Assembly (NCBI RefSeq): GCF_009832865.1
Contig: NZ_CP047130.1
Coordinates: 1,054,001 to 1,118,000, forward strand
DNA from: Colwellia sp. 20A7
Lineage (GTDB): Bacteria; Pseudomonadota; Gammaproteobacteria; Enterobacterales; Alteromonadaceae
DNA length: 64,000 nucleotides
Direction: 5' to 3'
Shown: positions 17,845-27,104 of the stretch, piece by piece
How positions within the stretch are numbered: the stretch's first letter is position 1
How the letters are laid out: each line of letters opens with the position of its first letter
Program-made: the position numbers and the translations under genes
The notes under the pieces: generated by a model
Told to the model about the DNA's origin: nothing
What the model saw: only the letters and a program-made list of their open reading frames with translations
The model's database searches: none

Positions 17845-18939
17845 ATGACTTACACCACAAAAAGCGTAATTGCTACAATTGGTGCTACAATGAAGTCAGC
17901 TAACATCCCTCATTTATACACTCGAAATGGTATTTTCTATTATCGAAACAACTCCGTTTGGAAATCATTAAACACTCGTTGCAAGAAAGAAGCCTTTAGA
18001 AAAGTCAGTCATATTTTATTTGGTACAACGCCAGCGACAAACTCAAATCAACAATCAGTTACAAAACTTGCTATTCCGTCTACCCCTGAGTTAATTAAAG
18101 CCTATTTAAAAGAAAATGGTCACAGGTGGTGCGCTAGGGAATATACACGTATCAATAGCGCTCTAGGGTTTATCCCGAAGGGTGAAATTTCAAAAGCTGT
18201 AGCCATTAAACTTAAAACTACTATTTTAAAAACTAAAACCGTTACTACCTTTAATCGATACCTTAAATATTTCAATGCCTTTTATCGTTGGGTTTTAGCG
18301 AATAATGTCACTGTTACGGTTAATCCATTTGAAGGGTTAAAGGTTCTCGAAAAGAAACGGAATATTGCAGAAGGCCGAAAAGCATATACACCTGAGCAAT
18401 TGAAAGTCCTATTCAAGTTTGCTGAGGGTTATGGCAAAAATGATATTCGTTACTGGTTAATTATGATTGGACGATATACGGGCGCAAGGATGAATGAAAT
18501 ATGTCAGTTAAAGCCTGAAGATATAACTTCTGAGGCTATTCATATTCGGGGTGATGTACTTAAAACTGATAATGCTAAAAGGTCTATACCTATTCATCCT
18601 AAACTTGTTCAGTTGGGAATAATGGAATGGGTAAGTGAGTGCACAGGCGAAAGGCTGTTTCATGAATGGCGGCCTGTTAAAGGGAGTTTTAGTCATTCTG
18701 CTAGTAAATGGTTTAGCCGTAATAGCCCTTTTAAATCAAATGGAAAAGCTGAAGTCGATTTTCATTCGCTTAGGCATACTGTTGCTACAGAATTGAAACA
18801 TTCTGGCGTTGCTAGTCAATATGCTGCTCAAATTTTGGGGCATAGCAACGGTAATATAACTTATGATAGATATGGTAAGGGTATTAATTTAATAGCTTTA
18901 ATAGAGGCCGTCGAAACAATAGGGGCTGTGATAAATTAA
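17845..18939 (+). CDS. Phage-type tyrosine recombinase (integrase)
   Basis: Site-specific recombinase of the tyrosine family. The catalytic residues are all visible: Arg in GRYTGARMNEICQL, Lys in the following beta-turn region (VLKTDNAKRSIPI), HSLRHT, the LGHSN histidine and the tyrosine in TYDRYGKG. An N-terminal core-binding helical domain precedes them. The open frame extends back to 17740, inside the SRP RNA gene; I choose ATG 17845 (364 aa), just after the RNA, and ATG 17890 (MKSANIPHLYTRNG) is equally possible. Its position beside ffs suggests the attachment site is the SRP RNA 3' end. The active site looks intact. Confidence 0.85.
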   Translation: MTYTTKSVIATIGATMKSANIPHLYTRNGIFYYRNNSVWKSLNTRCKKEAFRKVSHILFGTTPATNSNQQSVTKLAIPSTPELIKAYLKENGHRWCAREYTRINSALGFIPKGEISKAVAIKLKTTILKTKTVTTFNRYLKYFNAFYRWVLANNVTVTVNPFEGLKVLEKKRNIAEGRKAYTPEQLKVLFKFAEGYGKNDIRYWLIMIGRYTGARMNEICQLKPEDITSEAIHIRGDVLKTDNAKRSIPIHPKLVQLGIMEWVSECTGERLFHEWRPVKGSFSHSASKWFSRNSPFKSNGKAEVDFHSLRHTVATELKHSGVASQYAAQILGHSNGNITYDRYGKGINLIALIEAVETIGAVIN

Positions 18940-19096
18940 TTCATTAAGTCGGCATTGGTAATGAATTTTTAATCATATATTACCTTATGAATTGATGAGT
19001 TTATTGCCCTTCTGATATAGTGATTACATGGAGTTGATGTACGGTTAACTCATTATTATTTTATAAATTATTAAATGGGATGTTTTGGGTAGATTT

Positions 19097-20443
19097 ATGA
19101 TGGAATATACTTTTAAAAATCGTGATGAATTCTTAAGAAAGCCAATAGCTGAAAAAATTATTAAATTATTGTCGTCGGATATAGATGTTTCGCCAATGAT
19201 GTTGGATGGTGACTGGGGGACAGGAAAAACAGAGTTTTGTTTGAAAACGATAGAACTTATTAAGGAAAGTGATCTACATCAGGTCATTTATGTGGATGGG
19301 TTTAAAGCAGATCACGCTAATGAGCCGCTTTTGACAATATTGGCTGAAATATTAAAACTGATTCCTGAAGGAAAACAAAGTAGTTTTATTAAAAAAATCA
19401 TTCCTGCTGCAAGATACAGTGTTAAGACACTCCTGAAAGCAGGTGTTGGTCATATTCTTCGCCAAGATTTTGCTGATACAGCAGATGGTTTAGATAAAGA
19501 AATTCAAAAAGCGACTGATAAAGCTATCGACTCTAGCGTTGAATCTCTAATTAAAGAAAATGTTAAGGCTGAAGAAAACTTAGAAGCATTGAAATCGGCA
19601 TTAAAAGAGTTGGCAGTGGAAAAGCCGATAATTATCTTCATTGATGAACTCGACAGGTGCCGTCCTGACTTTGCTGTGAGTATGCTTGAGATAATAAAAC
19701 ATGTTTTTGATGTTAAAGGAGTACAATTTATTCTAGTTACAAACTCCCATCAACTTAAGGCTTCAATTAATCATTGTTACGGTAATAACGTTGTAGCTCA
19801 ACGTTATCTTGATAAGTTTTTAAGATTTAGCTTTCAACTTAGCGTTAAATCTAAAAGAAACCAGACTAATTCTCATTTTGCTTCTATTACATTATATCAA
19901 AAATCAATTCAAAGTGATCCCTCTTTGAATCAAAGTGGGTTACTTGATAATATTGTACTAGGATTTGTCGAAACTTTCATTAAGAACCATAAAGTGTCAT
20001 TAAGAGAAGTTGAAACTTTTATACGGCATCTGACAATATTGCAAATTTTGTCAGAGGGAAGAGCTTTCGAGAATAACCAATGTTTCGGTCATACACTGAT
20101 CAACCTTTTAGGGGTTTTAATTCATTGCTTTAAACCTGATTTAATATCATCAATCAACCATCTTAAGTATGATGCACTTGAAATTGGGCAGTTTTTACAC
20201 GTTAAAGACATTAATTCATTTCCTAGTGGGCACAATCAACCAGCAGTTGAAGAGATCTTAATGGTCATTATTGCTCGTGACTGTAACTTAAGAACAAAAT
20301 ATCTCCTTCCAGAAAAAGATGATGAAAAATGGAAGCAATTCATAAATAAAAATTACTTTCATTTTCCCATCCAATCAGGAGACGCAATAAAAAAACTGAG
20401 TTGTATTTTTGAAGTTTTATCATTATCTAATGACTTTTCATAA
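19097..20443 (+). CDS. KAP-family P-loop NTPase
   Basis: A protein of about 448 residues with the KAP NTPase layout: Walker A GDWGTGKTE (about 38-46), a helical insert (about 95-165, with many Lys, Glu and Ala), Walker B IIFIDELDRCRPDFAVSMLE (about 175-195) and a sensor segment FILVTNSHQLKASI. The FIDELDRC..D pattern is a family hallmark. KAP proteins include the plasmid phage-exclusion protein PifA and several genes found in defence islands, so an antiviral role is plausible but unproven. No membrane insert is obvious. The start is probably ATG 19097 or 19100; the frame extends to TTG 19085. It lies behind the ffs-associated integrase, on the same strand. Confidence 0.8.
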   Translation: MMEYTFKNRDEFLRKPIAEKIIKLLSSDIDVSPMMLDGDWGTGKTEFCLKTIELIKESDLHQVIYVDGFKADHANEPLLTILAEILKLIPEGKQSSFIKKIIPAARYSVKTLLKAGVGHILRQDFADTADGLDKEIQKATDKAIDSSVESLIKENVKAEENLEALKSALKELAVEKPIIIFIDELDRCRPDFAVSMLEIIKHVFDVKGVQFILVTNSHQLKASINHCYGNNVVAQRYLDKFLRFSFQLSVKSKRNQTNSHFASITLYQKSIQSDPSLNQSGLLDNIVLGFVETFIKNHKVSLREVETFIRHLTILQILSEGRAFENNQCFGHTLINLLGVLIHCFKPDLISSINHLKYDALEIGQFLHVKDINSFPSGHNQPAVEEILMVIIARDCNLRTKYLLPEKDDEKWKQFINKNYFHFPIQSGDAIKKLSCIFEVLSLSNDFS

Positions 20444-20841
20444 ACAGAGACCTAATTAGAACTTATAATTTTTTCGATAATGTTAATGTCTTCAATCTGG
20501 TAACAGCGCCCTAAAAGAAGTGTACCATTTTTTACTATCAAAACATGTCAGGGGGAGTGAACGGTCGGAACCCTTTCATAGTCTCCTAACCGCCCCTGCC
20601 TAAACTGTAATCAATACTACAGTTAGTGTTACAATGACGTTAGTAATAATCCCTTTTTATACATACGTAATGGTCTCTATTTATCCGCCAGTATGGAATA
20701 TTTTAATAAAGGTTGTACATTTCTGCGTTTCATACGTCATATGTAATCATAAAGGTTTTTCGATAATAAGTTGTGCTCTTACAATATGATCCATCGTATT
20801 TTTAAGGTAAAACAACTAATGATTACAAAGGGGTTGCTAGT
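20444..20841. other. Non-coding stretch between the KAP gene and the ECF sigma gene
   Basis: About 400 bases without a gene. A GC-richer patch near 20550-20600 contrasts with the AT-rich surroundings and may be an island remnant. CTGTAATCAATACTACAG near 20605 is a small palindrome. I saw no tRNA, no copy of the ffs 3' end and no Fur-like box. The end of this stretch should hold the promoter for the sigma-factor gene. Confidence 0.5.
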
Positions 20842-21435
20842 TTGAAAAATGAAAAAGCTAATAGTTCCATCTTGGATACTTTTAAGCACCATGAGAATTC
20901 GTTAAAAAAATACATATCGCGATTTTTTTTGCCCTCTCACGAAATTGAAGATATTTGTCAAGAGACATTCTTGCGTTCGTTTGAATCAAATATTCAAAAC
21001 GAAATTCAGCGACCAAAATCGTTTATGTACAGGGTTGCTACAAATCTAGTGATGTCAAAATATCGACGTTCAGGTTATAAGTTAACTGACTATATTGATG
21101 ATGTAGGCGAAGAGTTAATGCCTATTGATAGTACTAATATAGAGAATGATATTGATGCGCAAAGAAAATTGGGGATATTTTGTGAATCTATAGCATCTTT
21201 GCCTGAGCAAAGTAGAAAAATATTAATTATGAGAAAGGTGTACGGGTTCTCGATAAAAGAAATATCTAAGCGTCTAAATATGCCAATAAGTACTGTAAAT
21301 TATAATATAGCCAAAGGAATGGTTTGTTGTGACAATGCCATGGAGCGTTATGAAAATGGTGATTTGACCAACAAAGAAGTTAACGTGATGGATAGCAAGC
21401 TTCTGCGCAAAAAGTTACAAGGAGGTGCTGAGTAA
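20842..21435 (+). CDS. ECF sigma factor (FecI-like)
   Basis: A 197-residue extracytoplasmic-function sigma factor. Region 2 is seen in PSHEIEDICQETFLRSFES and in the following RPKSFMYRVATNLVMSKYRR, and region 4 in LPEQSRKILIMRKVYGFS followed by KEISKRLNMPISTVNYNI, a helix-turn-helix. It starts with TTG 20842, with AAAGGGG 8-9 bases upstream. The FecR gene follows with a one-base overlap and then a receptor with an STN domain, which is the standard FecI-FecR-FecA signalling arrangement. It probably drives transcription of that receptor when the ligand is bound. The substrate is unknown. Confidence 0.88.
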   Translation: MKNEKANSSILDTFKHHENSLKKYISRFFLPSHEIEDICQETFLRSFESNIQNEIQRPKSFMYRVATNLVMSKYRRSGYKLTDYIDDVGEELMPIDSTNIENDIDAQRKLGIFCESIASLPEQSRKILIMRKVYGFSIKEISKRLNMPISTVNYNIAKGMVCCDNAMERYENGDLTNKEVNVMDSKLLRKKLQGGAE

Positions 21436-22613
21436 TGAGTAATGTTAAAGGTTTTACCAATACGCAAAAAATTAAAGAAGAAGCGGCAAATTGGTTATTA
21501 AAAATTGATGAAGATAGTCCGCTTTCTAGCAAGGAATCACAAGCGTTAAATGATTGGGTTTTAACGAGTGAAATTCATCGCTCGGTTATTATTCGTATGT
21601 CTAAAACATGGAATAATATGGATGTTTTAGCTGCTATGAGGGTTGCGCCTGAGCGAAAGAAACGATTTTCTCTGGCGAAGTTCAAAGCATTGTTAGGAAT
21701 AAAAATACTAACAACATTATCTGAAAAAAATAATGCTGAAGCCCCTAAAAAATATTCGTTTTTGTTTAAGTCGAGTTTAGCGTCAGTTTGCCTTTTGGTG
21801 AGTGTGTTATTTATTAATGCAACGTTTGATAATGGCGTAATCTCTGAGCCTAATTATTATGTAACAGGTATTGGTGAATATCAAAAGCATGAATTAGCAG
21901 ATGGTTCAACATTGTGGCTAAACAGTAACAGTAAAGTAAAAGTTGATTATAGTGAGAACTTTAGGCGAATAGCATTGATAGCAGGCGAAGCGCATTTTGA
22001 AGTTAAAAAGGATGCGACCAGACCATTTGAAGTTTATTCTATGAACCGACTCGTTCGTGCTTTGGGTACGGCCTTTTCTGTACATAAATTAAAAGATAGT
22101 GTTGAGGTAATGGTTTCTGAAGGTGTTGTTGAATTAGCAATAGTGGATGAAGTTTTAGTGCTTAAACCTGATGACTTATCAACGTCAACTAGCATTAAGC
22201 TTGCGAGTAACGAAAAAACAAAAAATATTAGCAATGAGCAAGCAAAAGTTTCTAAATTTTTAGGAAAGCTAGCGGCAGGGGAAAGTATGTCTATTTCTAC
22301 TACTTCTGCTGAAATAGAAGGTGAAGCTAGTCGTGTTGTTCATCTAGACAAAGGAGAAGTTGGTAGAAAATTATCATGGTTAGATGGTAAGTTAGTCTTT
22401 GCTGGCGAGACTTTAGCGGAAGTTGTCACTGAAATTAGCAGACATACTTCTGTAAAAATTGATGTTCCGGATCCTGAGCTACGAAAATTACGGATTGGTG
22501 GTCACTTTAAAGCAGGAGAAACTGATAAATTATTCTATATTCTTGAGTCAGGCTTTGGTATTGAAGTGAAAAGAATTGATGGAAATCATGTAGAATTACT
22601 AATAAGTAAATAA
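21435..22613 (+). CDS. FecR-family anti-sigma regulator
   Basis: Inner-membrane regulator that holds or activates the ECF sigma factor according to the state of the receptor. The 392 aa protein has an N-terminal cytoplasmic domain (about 10-65, EEAANWLLKIDEDSPLSSKE), one membrane helix (about 112-130), the periplasmic FecR domain (about 140-240, GEYQKHELADGSTLWLNSNS, IALIAGEAHFEVKKD, VRALGTAFSV) and a C-terminal STN-like segment (about 320-392). Between the last two is an extra Ser- and Thr-rich stretch of about 70 residues (about 240-310), longer than in E. coli FecR. The start overlaps the sigma gene by one base. Confidence 0.88.
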   Translation: MSNVKGFTNTQKIKEEAANWLLKIDEDSPLSSKESQALNDWVLTSEIHRSVIIRMSKTWNNMDVLAAMRVAPERKKRFSLAKFKALLGIKILTTLSEKNNAEAPKKYSFLFKSSLASVCLLVSVLFINATFDNGVISEPNYYVTGIGEYQKHELADGSTLWLNSNSKVKVDYSENFRRIALIAGEAHFEVKKDATRPFEVYSMNRLVRALGTAFSVHKLKDSVEVMVSEGVVELAIVDEVLVLKPDDLSTSTSIKLASNEKTKNISNEQAKVSKFLGKLAAGESMSISTTSAEIEGEASRVVHLDKGEVGRKLSWLDGKLVFAGETLAEVVTEISRHTSVKIDVPDPELRKLRIGGHFKAGETDKLFYILESGFGIEVKRIDGNHVELLISK

Positions 22614-22635
22614 ATTAAACAGGAAAATATACAAA

Positions 22636-25512
22636 TTGAGTTGTACACATTTCAACTTTAAACGTCCTATAAACAGACGAGTGCTAGATTACTTCTTTAA
22701 GTGGGTGATCAGTTTGTTTATAGGGCCTAGAAATGTAGTTTGGATGCTAATGCGAGCCAGTTTGATTTTCGTCAGTGTTCAAGCTAATGCGATTGATGTT
22801 AATAAGGCTTATCAATTTGATATTCCTTCCCAATCGTTAGCTAAATCGCTTGGTGCTTTATCTCAAACGACAGAGCTATTATTTCTATTTCCTTATGACC
22901 TCGTTGAAACTAAAGAAAGTAAACCCTTATATGGTTTTTATACCGCCCAGAAAGCATTAGATTTATTGCTAACAGGGTCCGGTTTACAGGGTGAGCTTTC
23001 TAATAATGAAACGTTTGTGGTGAAGCCTATATTGCTTCCAAAAAATAACGTTCAATCAGGTATGAAAGACAGGAATAATAAAATGAATGCACAAAAAACA
23101 ATAATAGCCTCTATTTTTGCAATGTTATTTTCTCCAGCTCATGGTGCTGAAGAATCAAATAACGAAGCTCAAGAGATAGAGCAAACAGAAAAAATCGTTG
23201 TCGTTGGCTCTAGATCCCATGGTAGAACAGAAATAGATTCTGCCGTCCCTGTTGATATCATCCCGCTAGGTGAAGTCATGAAGCGTTCAGGTCAAATTGA
23301 CCTTAACACCTTGCTACATATGACCTCTCCGTCGTTTAATGCTAACCGCCAACAAGGCTCAGATGGCGCTGATCATATTGATCCTGCTTCGTTACGTGGT
23401 TTAGGTCCTGACCAAGTATTAATTTTAATTAATGGTAAACGTCGTCATACATCATCTCTTGTGAATATATTTGGTTCTTCTGGCCGAGGAAATGTAGGTA
23501 CAGATTTAAATGCTATTCCTATTTCAGCGGTTCAACGAATCGAAGTATTGAGAGATGGCGCTGCTGCACAGTATGGCTCTGATGCGATTGCTGGCGTAAT
23601 TAATATTGTTTTAAAATCAACACCAGGTACTCAAGCTTCTGTTCAAATTGGTCAATATAATACTGAATATAATGGCCCTGAAGGAAAGTTCTCACCAAAC
23701 GATGGTGATACTAAACAAGCTTACTTAAGTCATACAATGGAAGTTGGTGACGGTGGCTTTTTAAATCTTTCTTTAGACTATCAAACTCGAGAAAATACTG
23801 ACCGAACTTATGGTGTTGGTGATGAGCCGTTACGTGAAATTGGTAGTGCTGCTGTTGATAGTACCGGCGCATTTTTTAACTTTTCACTGCCTGTATTTAA
23901 TGATGTAACTGATTTTTACATGTTTGGTGGTATATCTCGTAAAGACGGTGTTGCCGATGCCTTTACCAGAACGGCTGATAGTAGTAGAAACATTTTAGAA
24001 ATTTATCCTAACGGTTATGTACCAGCAATTGAATCTGATATTGACGATAACTCTCTTGCGATAGGAATAAAAACGGTACTCAATAATTGGGATGTTGATT
24101 TTAGTAATACCTATGGCTCTAATCGATTTGAATATGGTGTAAGTAATACGTTAAACGTTTCATATGGTGCTAGCTCTCCTACAGAATTTAAAGCCGGTGG
24201 TTTTAAGTTTATTCAAGATACTGTTAATTTAGACTTTAGCCAGTATTTCGACGTTTTAGAAGGGTTAAACGTAGCATTTGGTTTTGAATATCGTGATGAA
24301 AATTACAGTATATTCGCTGGTGAAGAAGGCTCTTATAGCTTTGGTGGCGAAACATTAAGTGATGGCGTAACACCAAGTGCCGTAGGCTCACAAGGTTTTG
24401 GCGGTTTTCAACCAAATAATGTTTTAGATGAAAGCAGAAATAGTTATGCAGCTTATGTAGATTTTGAAATTGATATTACTGATGAGTTCATGATTGGTAC
24501 TGCTGTACGTGCAGAAGATTATAGTGATTTTGGTAGCGCACTTATTGGTAAAATAGTGGCGAGATGGAATGTTAGTGATACTTTCACTTTACGTGGTGGA
24601 TTTAATACTGGATTTAGAGCGCCTTCTTTACATCAACAGTACTTTAACCAAACTTTTACTGACGTACAGTTAGACCCTGATACTGGTAACTTAGTCGTGC
24701 AAGAAGAGTTGATGGCTTCAAATGATAGTGAAATAGCTCGAACACTTGGCGTACCTGAATTAGATGCTGAAGATTCATCAAGTATGAGCATTGGATTTAC
24801 ATGGCAACCAATAGAGTCACTTAGTGTCACTGTTGATGCTTACAAGGTTTCTGTTGATGATCGTGTGGTGCTAACTAAAAGTATTTCACAAGCAAGATTA
24901 GCTGAAATAGGAACACAAGAAGCACTAGAAGCTAAGAGTTTTTTAGAGTCGCAAGGTGTTGAAAGTGTGCAGTTCTTTGTTAATGCAATTGATACTGAAA
25001 CGCAAGGTGTCGACCTTACGGTGTCTCACGATATTGATATTAGTGGTGGACACTTAAAGTCATTCCTAGGCTTAAACTATAACGATACTGATGTCGTTGG
25101 TGAGCCTAAAACACCGGAAGCTTTTTCTGGCTTAGAAGGTCAATTTTTAGCTCGTCGAGAACGTTTATTTATTGAAAGTGGTATTCCTAAAGTGAAAGGA
25201 TCTTTGGGGATGGACTATGAATATAATAATTTCGTTATTGGCGGTCAGCTTTCTTATTTTGGTGAAGTGCATCATGGTGCATCAAGCGGTGACTTAGCTG
25301 ATGATCAATTTTACTCTCCTAAGGCAACATTGGATTTAAGCTTTACTCATAAAGTTACGGATAATATCTCATGGACTTTAGGTGCTAATAATATCACTGA
25401 TGAGTATCCTGATGAGCAAGATCCTAATTTAACAAGTGGCGCTTTATGGCGTTCTGTTCAAATGGGTGTTAATGGGCGTTTTCTATACCTAAGAACTTCG
25501 CTTGATTTCTAG
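22636..25512 (+). CDS. STN-type TonB-dependent receptor (FecA-like transducer) with internal signal-like segment
   Basis: Outer-membrane active-transport receptor. The 958 aa frame has an N-terminal hydrophobic segment (about 36-52, ending VQANA), an STN signalling domain (about 58-130, with YQFDIPSQSLAKSLGALSQT), then a second signal-peptide-like stretch (about 150-171, MNAQKTIIASIFAMLFSPA then HGA). After it come a TonB-box-like EKIVVVGSRS (about 183), the plug domain (GADHIDPASLRGLGPDQVLI, YGSDAIAGVINIVLK) and a beta-barrel ending in the terminal aromatic F of LRTSLDF. The TTG 22636 start has AGGA 11 bases upstream. A second start, ATG 23083, has AGGA 8 bases upstream. It pairs with the ECF sigma and FecR genes upstream. 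The ligand is unknown. Confidence 0.88.
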   Translation: MSCTHFNFKRPINRRVLDYFFKWVISLFIGPRNVVWMLMRASLIFVSVQANAIDVNKAYQFDIPSQSLAKSLGALSQTTELLFLFPYDLVETKESKPLYGFYTAQKALDLLLTGSGLQGELSNNETFVVKPILLPKNNVQSGMKDRNNKMNAQKTIIASIFAMLFSPAHGAEESNNEAQEIEQTEKIVVVGSRSHGRTEIDSAVPVDIIPLGEVMKRSGQIDLNTLLHMTSPSFNANRQQGSDGADHIDPASLRGLGPDQVLILINGKRRHTSSLVNIFGSSGRGNVGTDLNAIPISAVQRIEVLRDGAAAQYGSDAIAGVINIVLKSTPGTQASVQIGQYNTEYNGPEGKFSPNDGDTKQAYLSHTMEVGDGGFLNLSLDYQTRENTDRTYGVGDEPLREIGSAAVDSTGAFFNFSLPVFNDVTDFYMFGGISRKDGVADAFTRTADSSRNILEIYPNGYVPAIESDIDDNSLAIGIKTVLNNWDVDFSNTYGSNRFEYGVSNTLNVSYGASSPTEFKAGGFKFIQDTVNLDFSQYFDVLEGLNVAFGFEYRDENYSIFAGEEGSYSFGGETLSDGVTPSAVGSQGFGGFQPNNVLDESRNSYAAYVDFEIDITDEFMIGTAVRAEDYSDFGSALIGKIVARWNVSDTFTLRGGFNTGFRAPSLHQQYFNQTFTDVQLDPDTGNLVVQEELMASNDSEIARTLGVPELDAEDSSSMSIGFTWQPIESLSVTVDAYKVSVDDRVVLTKSISQARLAEIGTQEALEAKSFLESQGVESVQFFVNAIDTETQGVDLTVSHDIDISGGHLKSFLGLNYNDTDVVGEPKTPEAFSGLEGQFLARRERLFIESGIPKVKGSLGMDYEYNNFVIGGQLSYFGEVHHGASSGDLADDQFYSPKATLDLSFTHKVTDNISWTLGANNITDEYPDEQDPNLTSGALWRSVQMGVNGRFLYLRTSLDF
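23071..23085 (+). promoter_or_regulatory. Internal ribosome binding site and ATG within the receptor gene
   Basis: AGGA at 23071-23074 is followed, after an 8-base AT-rich spacer, by ATG 23083. Translation from here gives a protein starting MNAQKTIIASIFAM, a typical exported signal peptide, and a receptor without the STN domain. The spacing is better than at the upstream TTG start. Confidence 0.5.
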
Positions 25513-26301
25513 TTATCACTAGAAACATTGATGGGGTCGCAATAAACTTATTGTGGCTCTATCGTTATCATTAAACAAAATAAATTTATTATTTTTTCTG
25601 TTCAATATCATTATTTGAACAGCCTTTCTTGATTGTAAAATATGAAAATAATTATTTTTTATACACTTATATTTAGTTGAAATTTATGACAGAAACAGAT
25701 TTAAGCTCGCTAGTACCCATCGCTATCGCACTATGCCTATCTCTTTTTACTAGAAATGTGATCATTGGGCTTTTTTGTGGAGTATTTTCAGGTGTGATAA
25801 TGATAAATGGATCTGAACCATTAAACGCTATGAGTTTTATGGTGAAAGACCACTTAGTCCCACAATTGACGGATAGCTATAAAGCAGGTGTTATTGTTTT
25901 ACTAATGTTTATTGGCGGATTTGTTTCTCTAGTTGAAAATAGTGGGGGAGGGTCCTCGTTTGCCGGCGCGATAAACCGTTGGGTTAAAAAGCCGATTCAA
26001 GCTCAATTTGCTGCTTGGTTCGCTGGTATCGTTATATTTTTTTCCGATCTTGGTACGCCGTTAATTGTTGGCCCTGTATTTCAACCTTTAATGGATAAGT
26101 TAGCAATATCAAGACAAAAACTTGCCTTTATTATTGATTCAACGGCTTCTCCTGTCGCAATCTTAATCCCATTTATTGGATGGGGTGTGTATATCATGAG
26201 CCTGATAAACATTGAATATAAAGTGAGCTTACGGCAGCCTAGCTCAACTTCCCCCTTTTGATCTGTTTTAATGATCGCAACCAAATTACTAGGATGCAAT
26301 C

Positions 26302-26673
26302 ATGCCAAACCAAGATCAATTAACAACGGTCGTTACTGCTTTTGAGCACTGGCGTAGCAACAGAAGTGGTCGTCAAGTCACAACGCCCATCGCATTGCGT
26401 GAGCAAGCCGTAGCATTACTCAATCACTATTCTTCTAGCAAAATAACATCAGCATTAAGGATCAGTGGCGGCCAGCTCAAGCAATGGCGAAATACGCTTG
26501 AACCTGCTGAAAAAGCACCGCTATTTGTGCACCTTCCTATTTCACCACCGCCATTACTCACACAACCGCCCTTTACTGTTGAACTACGCTTTGCCCAAGG
26601 TAATGAAATGTCTTTATCTGGTGTTATTGATACTAACATCATCATTTCGCTCATTGGGGCAATGAAATCATGA
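26302..26673 (+). CDS. tnpA: IS66 TnpA accessory protein (copy 1)
   Basis: First gene of the IS66 element, 123 aa. It has a helix-turn-helix-like middle (ALREQAVALLNHYSSSKIT, then ALRISGGQLKQW), as expected for the IS66 OrfA/TnpA accessory protein. AGGA lies 7 bases before the ATG. Its end overlaps tnpB by 4 bases, which suggests coupled translation. Confidence 0.85.
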   Translation: MPNQDQLTTVVTAFEHWRSNRSGRQVTTPIALREQAVALLNHYSSSKITSALRISGGQLKQWRNTLEPAEKAPLFVHLPISPPPLLTQPPFTVELRFAQGNEMSLSGVIDTNIIISLIGAMKS

Positions 26674-27008
26674 TCCATTTAACCGCTGACACCCACATAT
26701 TAATCGCGATTGAACCCGCTGATTTTCGCCAGGGCATTGATGGTTTAGCCGCAACATGCCGTTATAAATTATCGGTCAACCCACGTTCGGGTACTGTGTT
26801 TGTCTTTATTAATCGCAATAAAACCATGGTGCGCGCATTATCGTATGATGGTACTGGCTTTTGGCTCATGACCAAGCGTTTATCTAAAGGAAAGTTTCAA
26901 AATTGGCCGTCATCAAACAAAAGTATTGAACAGATCATCGCGAAAAAACTGCGAAAACTATTGTGTGACAACGATCCATTATGGGAAAAAACGGATCCTC
27001 TTTACTGA
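26670..27008 (+). CDS. tnpB: IS66 TnpB (Orf2) accessory protein (copy 1)
   Basis: A 112 aa protein of the IS66 Orf2 family, with PADFRQGIDGLAA, NPRSGTVFVFINRNKTMVRAL and GTGFWLMTKRLSKGKF, all hallmarks. It is required together with TnpA and TnpC for transposition in studied IS66 elements. The gene appears intact. Confidence 0.93.
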   Translation: MIHLTADTHILIAIEPADFRQGIDGLAATCRYKLSVNPRSGTVFVFINRNKTMVRALSYDGTGFWLMTKRLSKGKFQNWPSSNKSIEQIIAKKLRKLLCDNDPLWEKTDPLY

Positions 27009-27104
27009 GTAAAATCATTGAGATAAACACTTGATTTTTACTTTTATCGGATCATAATGCCTGCAAAATAAACCTGTACCAAACACTAAAACTCTGGACG
27101 TACC

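Larger units (their letters stand above)
17830..20443. mobile_element. Probable small integrative island at the 3' end of ffs
   Basis: A phage-type tyrosine recombinase starts 15 bases downstream of the SRP RNA 3' end, in the outward orientation typical of elements that integrate at the end of a structural RNA gene, and a KAP-family NTPase follows. I searched by eye for a repeat of the ffs 3' end (TTGCCACCC, GGGTTGCC) through the following 3 kb and did not find it, so the right boundary is unknown. The island could also extend to the 20.5-20.8 kb non-coding stretch. The boundaries given here are inference. Confidence 0.45.

Noticed and set aside
20550..20600. GC-richer patch after the KAP gene as the right attachment site of the ffs island
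   Set aside because: It shows no match to the SRP RNA 3' end, so it cannot be claimed as an attachment site.
26427..26678. 83-aa open frame antisense to the IS66 tnpA gene (and its twin at 42583-42834)
   Set aside because: It lies fully opposite a recognised transposition gene, has no ribosome site and is present only because the element is duplicated.
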